DNA of 64,000 nucleotides. Source: Theropithecus gelada. Its lineage: Eukaryota; Chordata; Mammalia; Primates; Cercopithecidae. Every line of letters starts with the position of its first letter. Within the stretch, counting starts at the first letter, position 1. A program made the translations under genes and the position numbers. The stretch lies in the NCBI RefSeq assembly GCF_003255815.1, contig NC_037670.1, positions 58,166,724 through 58,230,723 of the forward strand. The letters run 5' to 3'. The notes under the pieces were generated by a model that had not been told where the DNA came from, ran no database searches, and saw only the letters and a program-made list of their open reading frames with translations. Below, one piece after another: positions 1-12,497 of the stretch.

Positions 1-1964
1 TAAACCAACAAATAACCACTCTTCCCCGTTACTTCCAGCCCGCTCTGCCGTGAGCTGGAAGGAGGGCCTGGAGAGGCCGGCAGAATTTCTGCAAAGCACG
101 CACAGGGCTTATGTCCCAGCTCTAAGGTGTGGACATGAAGTTTTGCAGTCACACGTTTTCTTGTGAATCTGTGATACATTTGTAAAATACATTTAAAAAG
201 TTTGCCTTAAATGAAGTGTGGGAAAATTAATGAAAAATCGCATATGAAGTGCCAGAGACTTCATGAATGGGCTCATTCTCTTAGGAAAAGAAGACAATAA
301 GAAAGAGATGAAGCTATTTTGATAGTGTTAACGGATGTTCATGACTGAGACCCTTGAAAAGTGTAACAGTTGACATGCTTCATGAATTATAAGAGAAAAG
401 CTGATTTCTGTTTGTCTAGTTCTGAATTATTTCATGATGTTATTCCTGGCAGGGACTGTATTTGGAATATGCATCATATCATAAATAATTAATTATCTGA
501 AAATTAAACTAGCCAGGATTCTATCTTATTCTCAATGAATAATTTACTATTATTAATTTTAATATAAAAGTAACTATTTTTTCCTGGTTATTTCTGATTA
601 TAAAAGAATTGTATGCTCAGTAGAAAGTTTATGAATCAGTTGAAACTATAAAAATGCAGACACAAAATGTCTACAATGTATCCACTCAGGGAACCAATAC
701 TAACACATCTGGAATATTTTTCAAGAGTTTTCTTTATGTATTTTTTAGAATAACTGAATTCATATTATATGTTTTTTTAATTTTGCTTTGGATACAGTGT
801 TATTTAAAACTATAGGAGACATGCTTAATAAATTTAATTTTAAAGATTGTATAATCTGTTATTGATATGTTATGATTTAATTACTTATTACCATATTAAA
901 GGAAAGTTTAAATGTTTTCCTTATTAAAGGTAATCCTAAATTGAATATATTTGACTTTAATATTTGTCTACCTTTCAGATTATTACCTTAGAATAAATTA
1001 CCCCAGCAGTGGAATTGCACTGTCAGTAAGTATGAGAAATAATACCATTCTTGTTAATATTGTCAAAATTCCCTTTAGATAAGTTTCTGTTTGACTCTCA
1101 CTAGCAGTAGCTGAGCTAATGAGCTCTATCCGTTATCCTCGTTTCTTTAATGTTTGTTACTTTAGCACTGAAATCATCTCATTTGAAATTGGATTTTTTT
1201 TTTAATAATTAAGAAGTTGATATCTTTCGAATGTATACTAACCAATTACAATTCATTTTATGTTGTGGTTTATTGGTTCATGGGCTTTGTTTAAAAGATG
1301 ACCTTGCTTATGTCGAATAAATGGGTAATTAATTTGGACAAACACTTCCACTAAGAACAGCTAGAAAATATGGCAAAATATTTGTTAGATACCATGGAAG
1401 AGCCAATAACTCAGTGAAGCACTGGGCCAGGGTGAGGGGAGAAGTGAAGGCAGGCAGGTGGCCGTGGATTTAAGAGTCTTTATCTCAGGAGTTGTTTGCT
1501 GGTGTCAGAGGGAACAGCTGAGAGGCTGAGCTGCAATTTGGGCAGCTTCAAGGGGACAGAGGATTCAAGACTCACCAAGAGGAAAGATGACTGGCGAATC
1601 TAGGCCTCACTTTTGATTGGGACCCTGAAGAGCTGCTCCCAGGTAGTGAAGTATAAGTTGGTGGGCCTTACCAGAGACTGCAGCTCAGCTGGGAATCACC
1701 TTGGTTATTCACATTGGATTAGGGTCATCTTCAGGTGCCAGTGTCTCCAGGCCCCTTGCAAAAACAAATTAAATCCTCTCTAGGGAAAGATAATGTCATA
1801 GTAGATCTGACCTTACTTCTACAGGCAATTTTCCAAACATGATGTCTATATCTGACACTTCTTTTATATCCCTTGAAATCTTCCCAGTCCTCACTCTTAC
1901 TTTAGCCACTGTTACCCACTGTTAGCACGTAGTACATGCTACTGTAGAAAAGACTCCATTTGAT
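1..1964. other. single-copy AT-rich sequence, no gene seen
   Basis: The stretch is AT-rich with short homopolymers and no long open frame in any frame. I see no Alu, L1 or LTR signature, no CpG cluster and no splice-site pairs that would define an exon. The part from about 1380 to 1760 is a little more GC-rich but shows nothing recognisable. Treated as intergenic or intronic sequence. Confidence 0.6.
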
Positions 1965-2444
1965 ATTTGATAAATAATTTGTGGTATAATCATACAATGA
2001 AATTTTCTTCTGCAACGAAAATAAACAGTTCTACATGCAAAAACATGAATGGCTGCATGCGGTGGCTCACGTCTATAATCCCAGCACTTTGGGGTCCTGA
2101 GGCAGGTGGATCACTTCAGCCCATGAATTTGAGATGAGCCTGGGCAACATGGTGAAACCTTATCTCTACCAAAAATACAAAAGTTAGCTGGGCATGGTGA
2201 TACGTGCCTGTAGGACCAGTTACTCAGGAGGCTGAGGTGGGAGGATGACTTGAGCCCAGGAGGTCAAGGCTGCAGTGAGCCACCTTGAACTCCAGCTTGG
2301 GTGACACAGCAGGAACTTGTCTCAATAAATAAATAAATAGATCTTACAATCTTAATATTGAACAAAAGAAGTCAGACATGAAGAATACATATTAAATCAT
2401 TCTATGTATACAAAGTTCAAAAACAAGCAACCATAAACTCTAAC
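1965..2444 (+). mobile_element. old L1 3' end fragment, split by an AluJ
   Basis: The flanks of the AluJ at 2050-2337 join into the end of an L1 element. Before it comes a degraded version of the ORF2 tail that normally encodes the 'one more cycle of the reporter host' region (CATACAATGAAATTTTC). After it comes the typical GAAGTCAGACATGAAGAATAC. Divergence is high, so this is an L1M-age copy. No open frame survives. Confidence 0.65.
2050..2337 (+). mobile_element. Alu element, AluJ type
   Basis: A full dimer is present: left arm beginning GGCTGCATGCGGTGGCTCAC, middle A-rich linker ACCAAAAATACAAAAG, and a right arm with GAGGTGGGAGGATGACTTGAG, which is the J-type variant. The tail has decayed to (AAAT)n near 2324-2337. 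Heavy divergence places it among the oldest Alus. It sits inside an older L1 3' end. Confidence 0.9.
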
Positions 2445-4850
2445 AAAGTAAAGGGAGAAAAATCATATGGTCATTTCAATAAATGCAGAAAAATCATATG
2501 ATAAAATTCAGTGTTCCTTTGCAAACCTAAAGTAGTGAACATATTCATTAGTGATATACTGAAAGTTTTTCCTTTTAAATTGGATGCCTACTACCGGAGG
2601 TTCCTTGACAGTAAAATAAAGAAAGATAAATAAAATATATAAAGATGGCAAGAGAAATAAAATTGCCATTATTTGCAGACAACATGATTATGTGTGTGGA
2701 AAACGTAGATGATCTGTTAGAATTAATGAGTGAATTTAGCAAGATTGCTGGATAGACTTGAATATGTAACACACAATTTTAGGTTTATATGTCATCAAGG
2801 ATTAGACAACAATATTAAAAGTAATACTATTCACAGTGACATCATAAAACGTTAAATATCTAGGGATAAATCTAACAATAGACAAGGTTTCTACACTGGA
2901 AACTTGAAAACAGCATTGAGATAAGTTAAAGAAGACAAATAAGCAATGCTACCTACCTTGTCCTTGAATTGGAAGATTGTATATTATTAAGATGCCAGTT
3001 TCCTGTGAAATGATTAAACTGATACAATCCCTACTTAGAAATGGCAGCAGTTGTGTGTGCGCATATGTGTAAACTGATAGGATAATTCTAAAATTAATAC
3101 ATTTAGTCCCAAGACACACAGGAAGAAGAATGAAAAATTTGAAGGATTTATACTCTGGATATAAAGATTTATTATTAAACTGGAATAATTAAAAGACTGT
3201 GTCATTGGTGCAAGGATAGATAAACAGACCAAATGAACAGAACAGAGAGTAAAGAAATAGGTCCACATGTATACAGTCACTTGATTGGAGAGTAGTGGCA
3301 AAAGGACAATAAATAAATGATGCTAGATTAGCTGCATATCCATAAGAAAAAGGTTTAATCTTATCCTCAATTCAAACTCACCACAAAACCAAAACCCAAG
3401 TGGGTGATAGATCTAAAGGTGATAAATAAATCAATAAAATATCTAAGGACATAACAGGAGAATATATTTTCAAGAGTAGGGAACATTTTCCTAAATGCCA
3501 AAAGTGTTAACCATTGCCCCCAAAAAAAGTAATTATAGGAAGACCATATTAAAACTAAGACACTTAGTATAAGCCAAATGCAAGCCCCTGAGTCACAGAA
3601 GATATTTGTTGTGCATATAACTGACAAGGGACCTGTAACAACAACAAAACAACTTATTTTGAGGTGAGTCTCATTCTATTGCCCAGGCTGGAGTGCAGTG
3701 GGGCAATCATAGCTCACTGCAACCTCCAACTCTTGGGCTCAAGTGATCCTCCCACTTCAGCCTCCTGTAGTTAAGACTACAGGTGTGCACCACCATGCCT
3801 GGTTAATTTTTTTAATTGTTTGTAGAGATGGGACCTTGCTATGTTGCCTAGGCTGGTCTTCAACTCCTAGGCTGAAGTGACTCTCCCACCTTGGCTTCTC
3901 AGGCACTGGAATTATAGGTGTGAGCCACTGCACCTGGCCTCAAAATTTTTTTAAATGCCTAAAATCTATTTTTAAAATGACAAACAACACAATAGAAAAA
4001 GTGGGCAAGAAATTCTAACAGGAAATTCGCCGAGAGAATATACAAATGATCAAAACACGTATGAAAAAGTAATCATGCTCATTAGTCATCAAGGAAATGC
4101 AAATTAAAGCCACAATGAAATTCTGTTATACACCAAATAGAAGGGCTAAAATTAAATAGGATGACAGTAGCAAGCACCTATAAAAATGCAGAGCTCTCAT
4201 ACGCTGCTGGTGAGAATGTCAACTGGTAGAGTCATTTGGAATACCGTTTTCTATTATATATTAAAGCTGAATTTATGCATGCCCTAAATGCCTATAATTC
4301 TACTTCTAAGTTTAAACCCAACAGAAATGTATAGAGATGTCAAAAGATGTGTACAAGAATGTTTTATAGGAACATTATCTTTAGTAGACAAATACTAAAA
4401 ACAAATCAAAATTCCATCAAGATTTTAATGAATAAATAAGCTGTGATATATTCATACAATGGAATACTATTCAGTAATTAGGATGAACTAATTATGGCTG
4501 CACACAATACAACACTATAAATCTTGCAAACATGATACTGAGAGAAAGAAGCCAGACACAAGAAATGCATACCATATGATGCCATTGTATAACAAAGTTG
4601 AAATGAAGATAAACCTAATCTACGATGTTGGAAGTGAGGACAGCGGTTGCCTTCGGAAATGAGCACAGGGTACCAATAGCAAGGAGATTAAGAGGAGCAT
4701 ATGGGGTTTGGGATTGTTCTAACTGTTGGTCTGGGTTCTAATTTCATGATACGTGCCTTTGTGATAATCCTTCCTGCTGTGTACTAATGTAATATACTTT
4801 CTGAGTATATTATATAAACAGTACAGTATATTCTGTTTTTCATTCAAGGT
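2445..4850 (+). mobile_element. L1M element, ORF2 reverse transcriptase region to 3' end
   Basis: The reading follows L1 ORF2 in order: the region just before RT motif A (TTTCAATAAATGCAGAAAAA), a degraded FADD catalytic box around 2672-2690 (now reading as FADN), the C-terminal half, and the tail GAATACTATTCAGTAATTAGG near 4460-4480. It ends near 4850. It is riddled with stops and indels. Short minus-strand frames over it are antisense noise. An AluJ interrupts it at 3661-3939. Confidence 0.8.
3661..3939 (-). mobile_element. Alu element, AluJ type, antisense
   Basis: Read on the minus strand it starts GGCCAGGTGCAGTGGCTCAC. On the plus strand the 3' arm begins at GAGTCTCATTCTATTGCCC, and the J-type ACCTTGCTATGTTGCC is present near 3833-3848. 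The A-tail is almost gone. It interrupts the L1M at 2445-4850. Confidence 0.9.
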
Positions 4851-7790
4851 ATTCCTAGGACAGAAAACAAATAAGTCAGTTACAGGTTTATGGAATTAAA
4901 CATTCAAGGGTAGAAGCAGCTTCAAGCTCACTCTGATCTTGTTACTAAGAAATCTTCATTAAATGTGCAAGTGTAACACTGGCAGCAATGTTAAGACGCT
5001 GACCCAGGGTTTGGCCAAGTGCCTTAAATTTATTCAGTTGGTTTCCCATCTTGGCCGTCCTTCATCACATCTTCACTTGTTATACTCCATGGGTAATCTC
5101 ATCCTAGCCAGTGGTGTTAACTACTGCCTCTGTGTTTAGGCCTGTACACCAAGCATAAATTGAACAATTATAATACTTCCCTCAGTCCCATCTAGTCAAG
5201 GGTGATGTTTTTGTTTCTATGGGGAATAATTTGTTGTATTTCACATAGAATTGCATAACAGATATTGTTTGGTTTATGTATGGTCTCAAGGATTGTAATT
5301 TGGTTACAATTAGTTAGCTATTAACTGATGATTACTGATCAATGAGCTATACCACCTTCTCCCAGCATGGATTATAGCTATTCCTGCCATCCCTTAAGAA
5401 TCATTCTTCTAAGCCAACTAATGCCCAAACCATCTTTCCAAGGATGTTTGTCTAGCAAACAGCCAGGCTGTGTGGAAATATCTCTCTGGAGCAGAGGGCA
5501 GACTTGTTTTCTGTGCAGTGTGATAAAGATGATGTCTCCTTTGGGGAAAAGGCAAGTAGGTTTACTTACAGGCCGCTTACAAAAGATGGCGGTTTCCTGA
5601 GCTTGGGGTTCTTTGGCTGCGATGTATGCACAGCTTCACTTGCTTACCTCTTCACTACCCTATGGAAATTGCTGGGTGAGGGGACTGAAACAAGCACAAA
5701 ACTCATGCTGCCTGCTGTGCTGTGAGCAAAAAAAAAAGTTGTTTATGACCTGGGAGTCTTGTCTCTCCTGCCAGCATCCGTGAAAATGTAGTAGGCTAAC
5801 CTGTTTGTCTGCAAGGAGAGTAAAATTTCAGACCTTTTGTCATTCTTGAAAGAGATATACTTGGCTTCATCTAGTGTTGCCACTATGTTTGCAATACAGC
5901 CCCAAACCTAGATTCTGAGTTTAACAGTATCCTAGGTAAGTACCAAGATATTATAGGCCTAAATTTCATAAGTTGGACAGTGACCAAACAGCCCTCTTCA
6001 TTCCCCCTCTGCCTAGGGCATGGGCTTCACACTACTACCTCCCAAGTGGTCAAGGAGCCTCAGCCTCGATTTGGGGCAAAGAGTCTTGGCCTGTGTTTTT
6101 CTGCAGGAGAATAGTCCCTGGAGAGGAGGTTGTGCCAGTTCCCAAACACAGACCAGTGTAACTCAAAATGAAATATTCAATGGCTGATAAGTGATTTGTG
6201 TTGATGGTACTCCCAAAATGGGTAGAATAATAACTCAGCATGGAGTTCTCTTCCATGCACTTCAAGAAATGTTCTTGATCAGCTTCCAACATTGAAGAAT
6301 GAGGTGTCTCCATTTCCTCTTCCCTATAATCCTCATAGTCTCTGACCTTATTTTTTTTTCCCCTCTTTGAGACATTTATTGTTCCTGGAGAAAGCAATAT
6401 TTTTTTATTTCTAAATCTGTCTTCTATTAAACTAGGGAGTTCTATAAATCAGTAATAACCTTTTAGATATCAACCTCTTCATAATTATGTCCTCCTCTGA
6501 CCCTATTTTTTAAACAATCTTTCTCTTTAGGCTTTCATCTAGTCTCTTACACCGAGAAGTGTTACTGTCCAACCATGCATCCTACTCACCACCCTTCGTT
6601 TCTGTTCTCATACAACATTCTCACTTCCTTGCCATGTGACCTTGAGTAGCAGAGTCTGGAGACACTGGGGTACATTTGAAAAAAAATTAAAGAAAGTTTT
6701 TTTGACTTATTTTCCATTCATATTTGTATTTCTAATCCAGCGTGTTCTTCTGACATTTAGAACCATCTATTCAGCTGTATGATGGACACCTTCCCTTGGG
6801 TGCCCTCAGGAATCTAAAGCTCAAATGCTGGAGATGCAGCTCCCCGTGTTCACACTCAACACACTCCTCCTCCTTTTGTGGACTCTAAACCAGTGATTGA
6901 CATTCAGGCCTATTCAAAATAGATTGTGTGTCAGCTCTCACTGAAAGAGGGTGATTAGAAATGCTAATGTCAAGTTCCCTTTGAATCTTCTGAGTGCAAA
7001 ACACTTGGCTTTCAGAACTTTGTCTTAATGAATGAAAATGAAAGACACACAGTGAATATTTTTCCACTTGGAAGGATTTATGTGTATTTTATTTACCTCA
7101 AGTTGCAACTAACAATTTTGATGGTTCTTATTGTAACTCTCCTCAGTGACTATAGTATAAGACAACTTCAATGTTTAGAGGGGAAGAAAAGATTTGCAGT
7201 AAGAAACATTGTGTTCACTGCTTCTTACCCCTACTTGTGACTTATACTTAACAACATTAAAAGTTATGTATATTTGCAGGTTTCAGGCAAGGAATAGACT
7301 CTATTAGGAATTCCATCCAAAAATATATTAAGAAGTATTTGTACTCATTTGAGTTCTTTCTGTGGATTCTTATTTTGAATATAATTAACATAGTGCAAGC
7401 TGAGAGACCTGCTTGGCATTACTAACAGTGGCTGATGGGCATTGTCATTGGTTCTTGATAAGATAATTGTTTTAATAAAAAATTGTTTTAAGAAATAAAG
7501 ATGCAAAAAAGGCAACTATTTTGCTAACAAAATGTTGTGAATTTTAAAATGTCATATTAAGGTGTGCTGGCCTCAATGGAAGAGTAATAAAACAGCACGA
7601 AGCTTAGGGATACATTAGTCAGAAACTCCTTTGACCTTGCCCTTCAGGAACAAACTCATGTCACAGGAAAAAAGAGCAAAAGGAATCAAATAAAAGCCAA
7701 GTAAATTAGTCAAATTTTGGTGTTTTTCCTCTTTCCTACTGCTAGAAAAACCACCCTTAAAATTTTGCTAAAATGTCATTAAATAACAGT
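4851..7790. other. mostly single-copy sequence, no gene recognised
   Basis: No clear Alu, L1 or LTR is visible. The part from about 5340 to 5760 is more GC-rich and has overlapping short plus-strand frames. A minus-strand frame of 115 codons lies at 6050-6397. Neither resembles a protein I know, and there is no supporting pattern such as a retrocopy poly(A) tail or target duplication. A diverged transposon at 5340-5900 is possible but I cannot name it. Confidence 0.5.
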
Positions 7791-8270
7791 TGATACCTCT
7801 AAGGGAGGAGACCACCCCTCATATTGTCTTATGTCCAATTTCTGCCTCCAAAGAAAGAAGAAGTAAAAACTAAAAGGCAGAAATCAAACCCACAGGCAGA
7901 CAGCCTGGCGCCATGCCCTGGGCCTGGTTAAAGATTGACCCCTGACCTAACTGGTTATGTTATCTATAGATTCCAGACATTGTATGGAAAAGCACTGTGA
8001 AAATCCCTGTCCTGTCCTGTTCTGTTCTGTTCTGTTCTGATTACTGGTGCATGCAGCCCCCAGTCAGTTACCCCCTGCTTGCTCAATTGATCACGACCCT
8101 CTCACATGGACCCCATTAGAGTTATAAGTCCTTAAAAGGAACAGGAATTGCTCACTCGGGGAGCTCAGTTTTTGGAGACGTGAGTCTTGCCAAAGCTCCC
8201 GGCCGAATAAAGCCCTTCCTTCTTTAACTTGGTGTCTGAGGGGTTTTGTCTGCCACTTGTCCTGCTTCTC
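7791..8270 (+). mobile_element. solo LTR of a class I endogenous retrovirus (HERV-E/LTR2-like)
   Basis: This is one long terminal repeat of about 470 bp with no internal retroviral genes on either side, as left by LTR-LTR recombination. Landmarks on the plus strand are a purine-rich U3, a TCCTG/TTCTG pentanucleotide run at 8007-8039, a TTAAAA box near 8132, the polyadenylation signal AATAAA at 8206-8211 and a T/G-rich stretch ending GGGGTTTTGTCTG. From memory of the families the closest match is LTR2 of HERV-E, but related class I LTRs share this architecture. The exact TG...CA ends and the target duplication are not clear. Confidence 0.7.
8132..8211 (+). promoter_or_regulatory. LTR core promoter and poly(A) signal
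   Basis: Within the solo LTR, a TTAAAA element near 8132 sits where class I LTRs place their TATA-like box. It is followed by a GC-containing R region and AATAAA at 8206-8211. The parts needed to start and end a transcript therefore remain recognisable, with plus-strand polarity. Whether the LTR is active cannot be judged from sequence. Confidence 0.5.
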
Positions 8271-8459
8271 CTTTACCTACACTGAGATTTTTTTGCTGCA
8301 CAGACCTTCAAGCTTGAGAATTTTATAACAGTATTGGAATAAAAACACAAAAGATATGCCTTGATGTCATTCTCAACACCAGAGCACCATCTATTACATT
8401 GCTCTCCTGTCTTGTGTCTTATTCTCCAGTATTAAATCCCTTCATTTTTCTCTATGTAA

Positions 8460-9020
8460 TCACTGAAGTGGTCTTTCTAAATGCAAAATTTACTATATCA
8501 CTTCTCTACTTATAAATTGCAGTGGCTCTTGATTAGTCATAAGTTAAAGAGCAACTTCTCAGTATGTCATTCAAAGTCATTCACAAGCTAGGCCTAACCT
8601 ATTTCCAGCCTCATCTCTTGACCCCACCTCCCCCAACACCCTGGCTTCACCATATCCCAGTTATGCTTTAGTGCCCAGCCTTCCCCGAACCTCCACACCC
8701 CCCTTGTCAGTTTCGCGCCCCTGTGCTTTCTGGGCCTGGGCTCTGACCTCTCTTCCTCACTACAGACTATCTATCGCTGAAGATCCTCTAAGGTTCAGCT
8801 CAAATATTACCTCTCAGCCAGGCAGTCCCTCTCACCCCCAAGGAAGAGTAAATTGCTCTGTCTCTTTGCCTGCCTTGAAACATTGCATTTCCACTAGTGG
8901 GGTATACACATCACATAACATTGTTGAAATCTGTGAGTTGTCTGTACTATGATTTGTCTGTCTCCTGGTATCTCTTAGAGGGAATTTTTGTTTCCTGCTC
9001 ACAAGGTGTAAATTTGTATT
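8460..9020 (+). mobile_element. L2 LINE, 3' end
   Basis: The order of degraded L2 landmarks is recognisable: AAATTTACTATATCACTTCTC, then CAGTGGCTCTTGATTAGTCA, then a region related to 'AAGGCCCTTCATGATCTGG', then a C-rich tract, then TTCAGCTCAAATATTACCTC, then the terminal TAGAGGGAATTTTTGTTTCC. No frame is open. The 93-codon frame at 8671-8952 is this L2 read by chance. Confidence 0.7.
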
Positions 9021-9910
9021 TATATAAAAATTGTGATCAAGTATCTTAATAGCTCTTATTGAATATTACCAGACAGAGTTATTCAATCATTGTTCTCTCA
9101 TTTATTAGGTCTATAATTTGGGCAAATTTCTTTATTTTTCTGAGTATCATGCTTTTTCATCCTTATAAATAGAAATGCCAAGATAAATGGGCAAATGGGT
9201 GAATCTATTGGGCCTGGGACTCGAGTAGGAATGACACTTTATGACTTCCAAGGTTAGGTCATAAACAGTCAGGGTTTCCTCTTTTCCCTGTCTCTGAGGA
9301 CACATGCCTTGGAAGCCCTTAGGTGACATGTAAAAGATCAGTTACCCTGAAGCATGCTAGAGAGACCACATGGGAAGGCCACATAAAGATAGTGATATCC
9401 AAGAAGCTCTAGTTACTACAACCTCCAACTGTTTGAATTTTCCAAGTATAACCCACCAATAATATGAATGAGTGAGCCCTTAAGTTATTCCAGTTCTAAC
9501 TTTTGAGTAACCCTAGTCGACATGGAATAAAGCGAGAGTGAACAGTCTCTTTGGCAGAAGTTCTGCCAAGTTGCAGATTCATGAGCAGAATGAACATTGT
9601 TATAGAGCACTAAGTGTTGTGATTTTTAATACAATCCTCCAAAATTATTATTGCATATGAGTTTTATAATTGAGAGCACTTAGTATGCTTCTTTAATTTT
9701 GAAATTCTTGGTTTAAAATTATATGATACTGGTAGACAATTTCCAGAATTTCGGCATAATAACCTACATGTACCCTCTCCCTAGTGAAACAACCTAATTG
9801 GTGAAACTGAGAAAAGAAACCCAAACATTTTAAATCTTTGGAACTTGTTCTATGGGCATACAGCATGAAAATAGACATTCATTTAAGAAAATCTACTAAA
9901 TTTTGCTAAG
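9021..9910. other. single-copy sequence, nothing recognised
   Basis: AT-rich with short frames of about 60 codons on the minus strand only, which is at chance level. No repeat family, CpG cluster or hairpin stood out. Confidence 0.5.
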
Positions 9911-11215
9911 AACAGTGAGATTTGAGCTACTTCCTGTTCTTTCTTTCCCCATCCAGCTCAGCAAAATGATAGCTTCACTCTGCATAGACGCAGTCAAGAA
10001 CAAAGCTCTTTCCAATCAGCCAAGAACATAGGCCGTGTATGACTGTTCCAAATAAAGTCAGTCCCTTAAGTATCTCCATGAGAAGTATCTCTATGAGAAG
10101 GGCAAGCTACCAGCTCAGTGCTACAAAGGCTCTATTTGAGGCAAGAACAATGAGAAGTCTGGGGCTTCCTTTCTCTACCCAGCTCCTACTCATACCCCAG
10201 TTATGGCAGGCCAAGAATACTGGGGCCCCAACTGCCCTCACCTGTAGCTCAGAGAGTCAAAGGTTCCTCACAAAGGGAGGCAAGTTGAGAAGACCAGAGG
10301 CTGCTGCCCCAACCCAGTGCCCTGCCTGCGAAGCAGGGGTGCCACTCAGAGAAGTAAGCCACTATCCTTATCCCCACCTCCAGAGCAGCGACACAACAGT
10401 TTTGTCCAGCTGGATATGTTGGTCCTAAGAGGAGAAAGCTTGAAAACTCCACTTAAGGGACTGACTTTATTTGGAACCGAAAGTAGGGGAAAGTCAAGCT
10501 TAAGGGCTTTCTGGGAAACAGTGGAGGTAAGCAGTGATTGTAAATAATTAAGAGAGGGCTGGTAGTTCCATGACAGGAGCAAGCTGCACTACAAACAAGG
10601 TGGAACTTTGGCAGAGAAAACCAGGAAACAGACAGTTAAAAAGAGCCCTCCTGTGGTTGGAACAAACCTCAACAGTGGCCTCAAAGATAGGAAGCAATTT
10701 AGGCCCAAGGGCATTATCAAAAACGATGGAATAATCAGCTAGCAATTGATGGAAGCTAGAATAATAGCTACATATAATACTGAGACAAGCAGACAGCTTA
10801 ACAGAATGACTCGGAAGGAGAAAGTCAAAAACAGCCCTGCTAAATTCACCATTATCCCAGGTGACTATGCACATGGCCAAGGTCACATCCTCCGAAGAGC
10901 GACATGAGAAATTGCACAGTACAAAAAAATTAAAAAATAGACTGTCTTAAATAGTTCAACAAAGCCACTAACCACATTAAAAAAAAAGAAACTCTACTGG
11001 GGTGTGTGTGTGTGTCTGACTATTCACTGTTACTACAATAGTGTATCTAAAATGACATTTTTAACCAAAAAATCACAAGATTTGCAAAAGCAAAAAAGGA
11101 AATCAATCTATATACAAGAAAAAAAGCAGGCAACACCAACTGCCTTTGAGAGAGTTCTGTTTTCAAATTTAGCAGACAAAGACTTCAAAGAAGCTATTAT
11201 AAATGTGCTCAAAGA
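9911..11215 (+). mobile_element. probable L1M 5' UTR and start of ORF1
   Basis: From about 11060 the sequence matches an early L1M coding region (AAAAAAGCAGGCAACACCAA, then TTAGCAGACAAAGACTTCAA). The roughly 1.1 kb upstream is moderately GC-rich and runs straight into it, so I infer an L1M 5' UTR. That part was not matched to a consensus with certainty. It contains a 27-bp perfect inverted repeat. Open frames at 10039-10582 on both strands come from the two arms of that repeat and are not credible genes. Confidence 0.5.
10045..10477. repeat. 27-bp perfect inverted repeat, 379-bp spacer
   Basis: The arm at 10045-10071 (beginning GTTCCAAATAAAGTCAGTCC) is exactly the reverse complement of 10451-10477. 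I checked base by base and found no mismatch over 27 bp, with similarity stopping abruptly at both ends. It lies in the inferred L1M 5' UTR. Opposite-strand frames through both arms therefore share the peptide PNKVSPLS. Confidence 0.9.
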
Positions 11216-11508
11216 GGATGGGTGTGATGGCTCATGTCGAATCCCAGCACTTTGGGAGGCCAAGGCAGTTGGATCATAAGGTCAGGAGTTTGAGACCAGC
11301 CTGACCAAAATGGTGAAAACCCGTCCCTACTAAAAATACAAAAATATTAGCCAGGCGTGGTGGCGCGTGCCTGTAATCCCAATTACTTGGGAGGCTGAGG
11401 CAGGAGAATTGCTGAAACCCAGGAAGCAGAGGTTGCAGTGAGTCAAGATCATGACACTTCATTCCAGCCTGGGCGACAGAGCAAGACTCCATCTCAAAAA
11501 AAAAAAAA
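11216..11508 (+). mobile_element. Alu element, AluS type
   Basis: Full-length Alu with the right-arm motif GAGGCAGGAGAATTGCTG and an A-tail of about 13. It is flanked by the target duplication GTGCTCAAAGA at 11205-11215 and 11509-11519. It splits L1M sequence that reads continuously once the Alu is removed. Confidence 0.95.
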
Positions 11509-11983
11509 GTGCTCAAAGAAATAAGGTAAAAAAACTAAAGGAGTAAAGGGAAAGGAAAAGGTAAAATAAAAATGAAAAAGTAAAGGAGGGCATAATGACA
11601 ATGTCTCATGACTGTGAAATAGAAAATATCATTTCTATATCTCACAAGAATAAAGTTAGTATAAATCCAAAGGACATTCTGACAAGTTAAGATACATGTG
11701 GTAAGCCTGGCATGCATAAAATAACTAAATATATAATAAAAAGGAACTAAAAGTTGCATAGGTTCATTAAAGGAAATAAAAGTCACACTAGAAAATATTT
11801 ACTTAATGCAAAAAAAGTGATAAATGAGAAAAAGTAGAACAAAAATGACACGAGAAATATAGAAAACAAAAGAAAAATAAAATGTCAGGCATAAATTCAA
11901 TTTTAGCAATAATAAAAATAAATGTGAAAGGATTAACTATGCTAATCAAAAGTCATAGATTGACAGTCCAGATATAGAGAGAT

Positions 11984-12342
11984 CTCTCTTAGTTCATATG
12001 GGATACTATTACAAAATACCATAGACTGGGTGGCTTATAAACAACAGAAATTTCTCACAATTTTGGAGGCTTGATAGTCCAGGATGAAGCTGCCAAGAGA
12101 TATAGTGTCTGGTGAGGGCTTGCTTCTTTATAGACAGCTGTCTTCTCATCATAACCTCATGTGATGAAAGGGAGAAGGAGTCTTTCTTCAGCCTCTTTAT
12201 GAAAGAGTAATAATCCCATTTATGAAGGCTTTACCCACGTAACATAATCACCTCCCAAAGACCCCAATTACTAATACTACTGCCTTGGGGGGTTAGGATT
12301 TCAACATAAGAATTCGTGAGGGGACAAAAACATTCAGATTAT
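11984..12342 (-). mobile_element. MaLR solo LTR (MST/MLT1 type)
   Basis: On the plus strand it reads TTAGTTCATATGGGATACTA, then AGACTGGGTGGCTTATAAAC, then a GAGGGCTTGCTTC block, then CACCTCCCAAAGACCCC, and ends near AACATTCAGATTATAG. This is the reverse complement of the ERVL-MaLR LTR layout. No internal MaLR sequence adjoins it. It interrupts L1M ORF2, which resumes at about 12343. The exact ends and the expected 5-bp target duplication could not be fixed. Confidence 0.8.
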
Positions 12343-12497
12343 AGAAAAATCCACCTTTATGTTTGCCACAGGAAACACATTTCAGATTCAAAGATGCAAT
12401 TAGGTTAAAAGTAAAAGAATGGAATAAGATATAAGATACAAACAGCAGCCATAAGAAAGTTGGAGTAGCTATACTAATATCAGAAAAATATACTTTA

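Noticed and set aside
10039..10582. Opposite-strand frames of 67-129 codons sharing the peptide PNKVSPLS
   Set aside because: The shared peptide comes from the two arms of one inverted repeat and is not evidence of a gene family.
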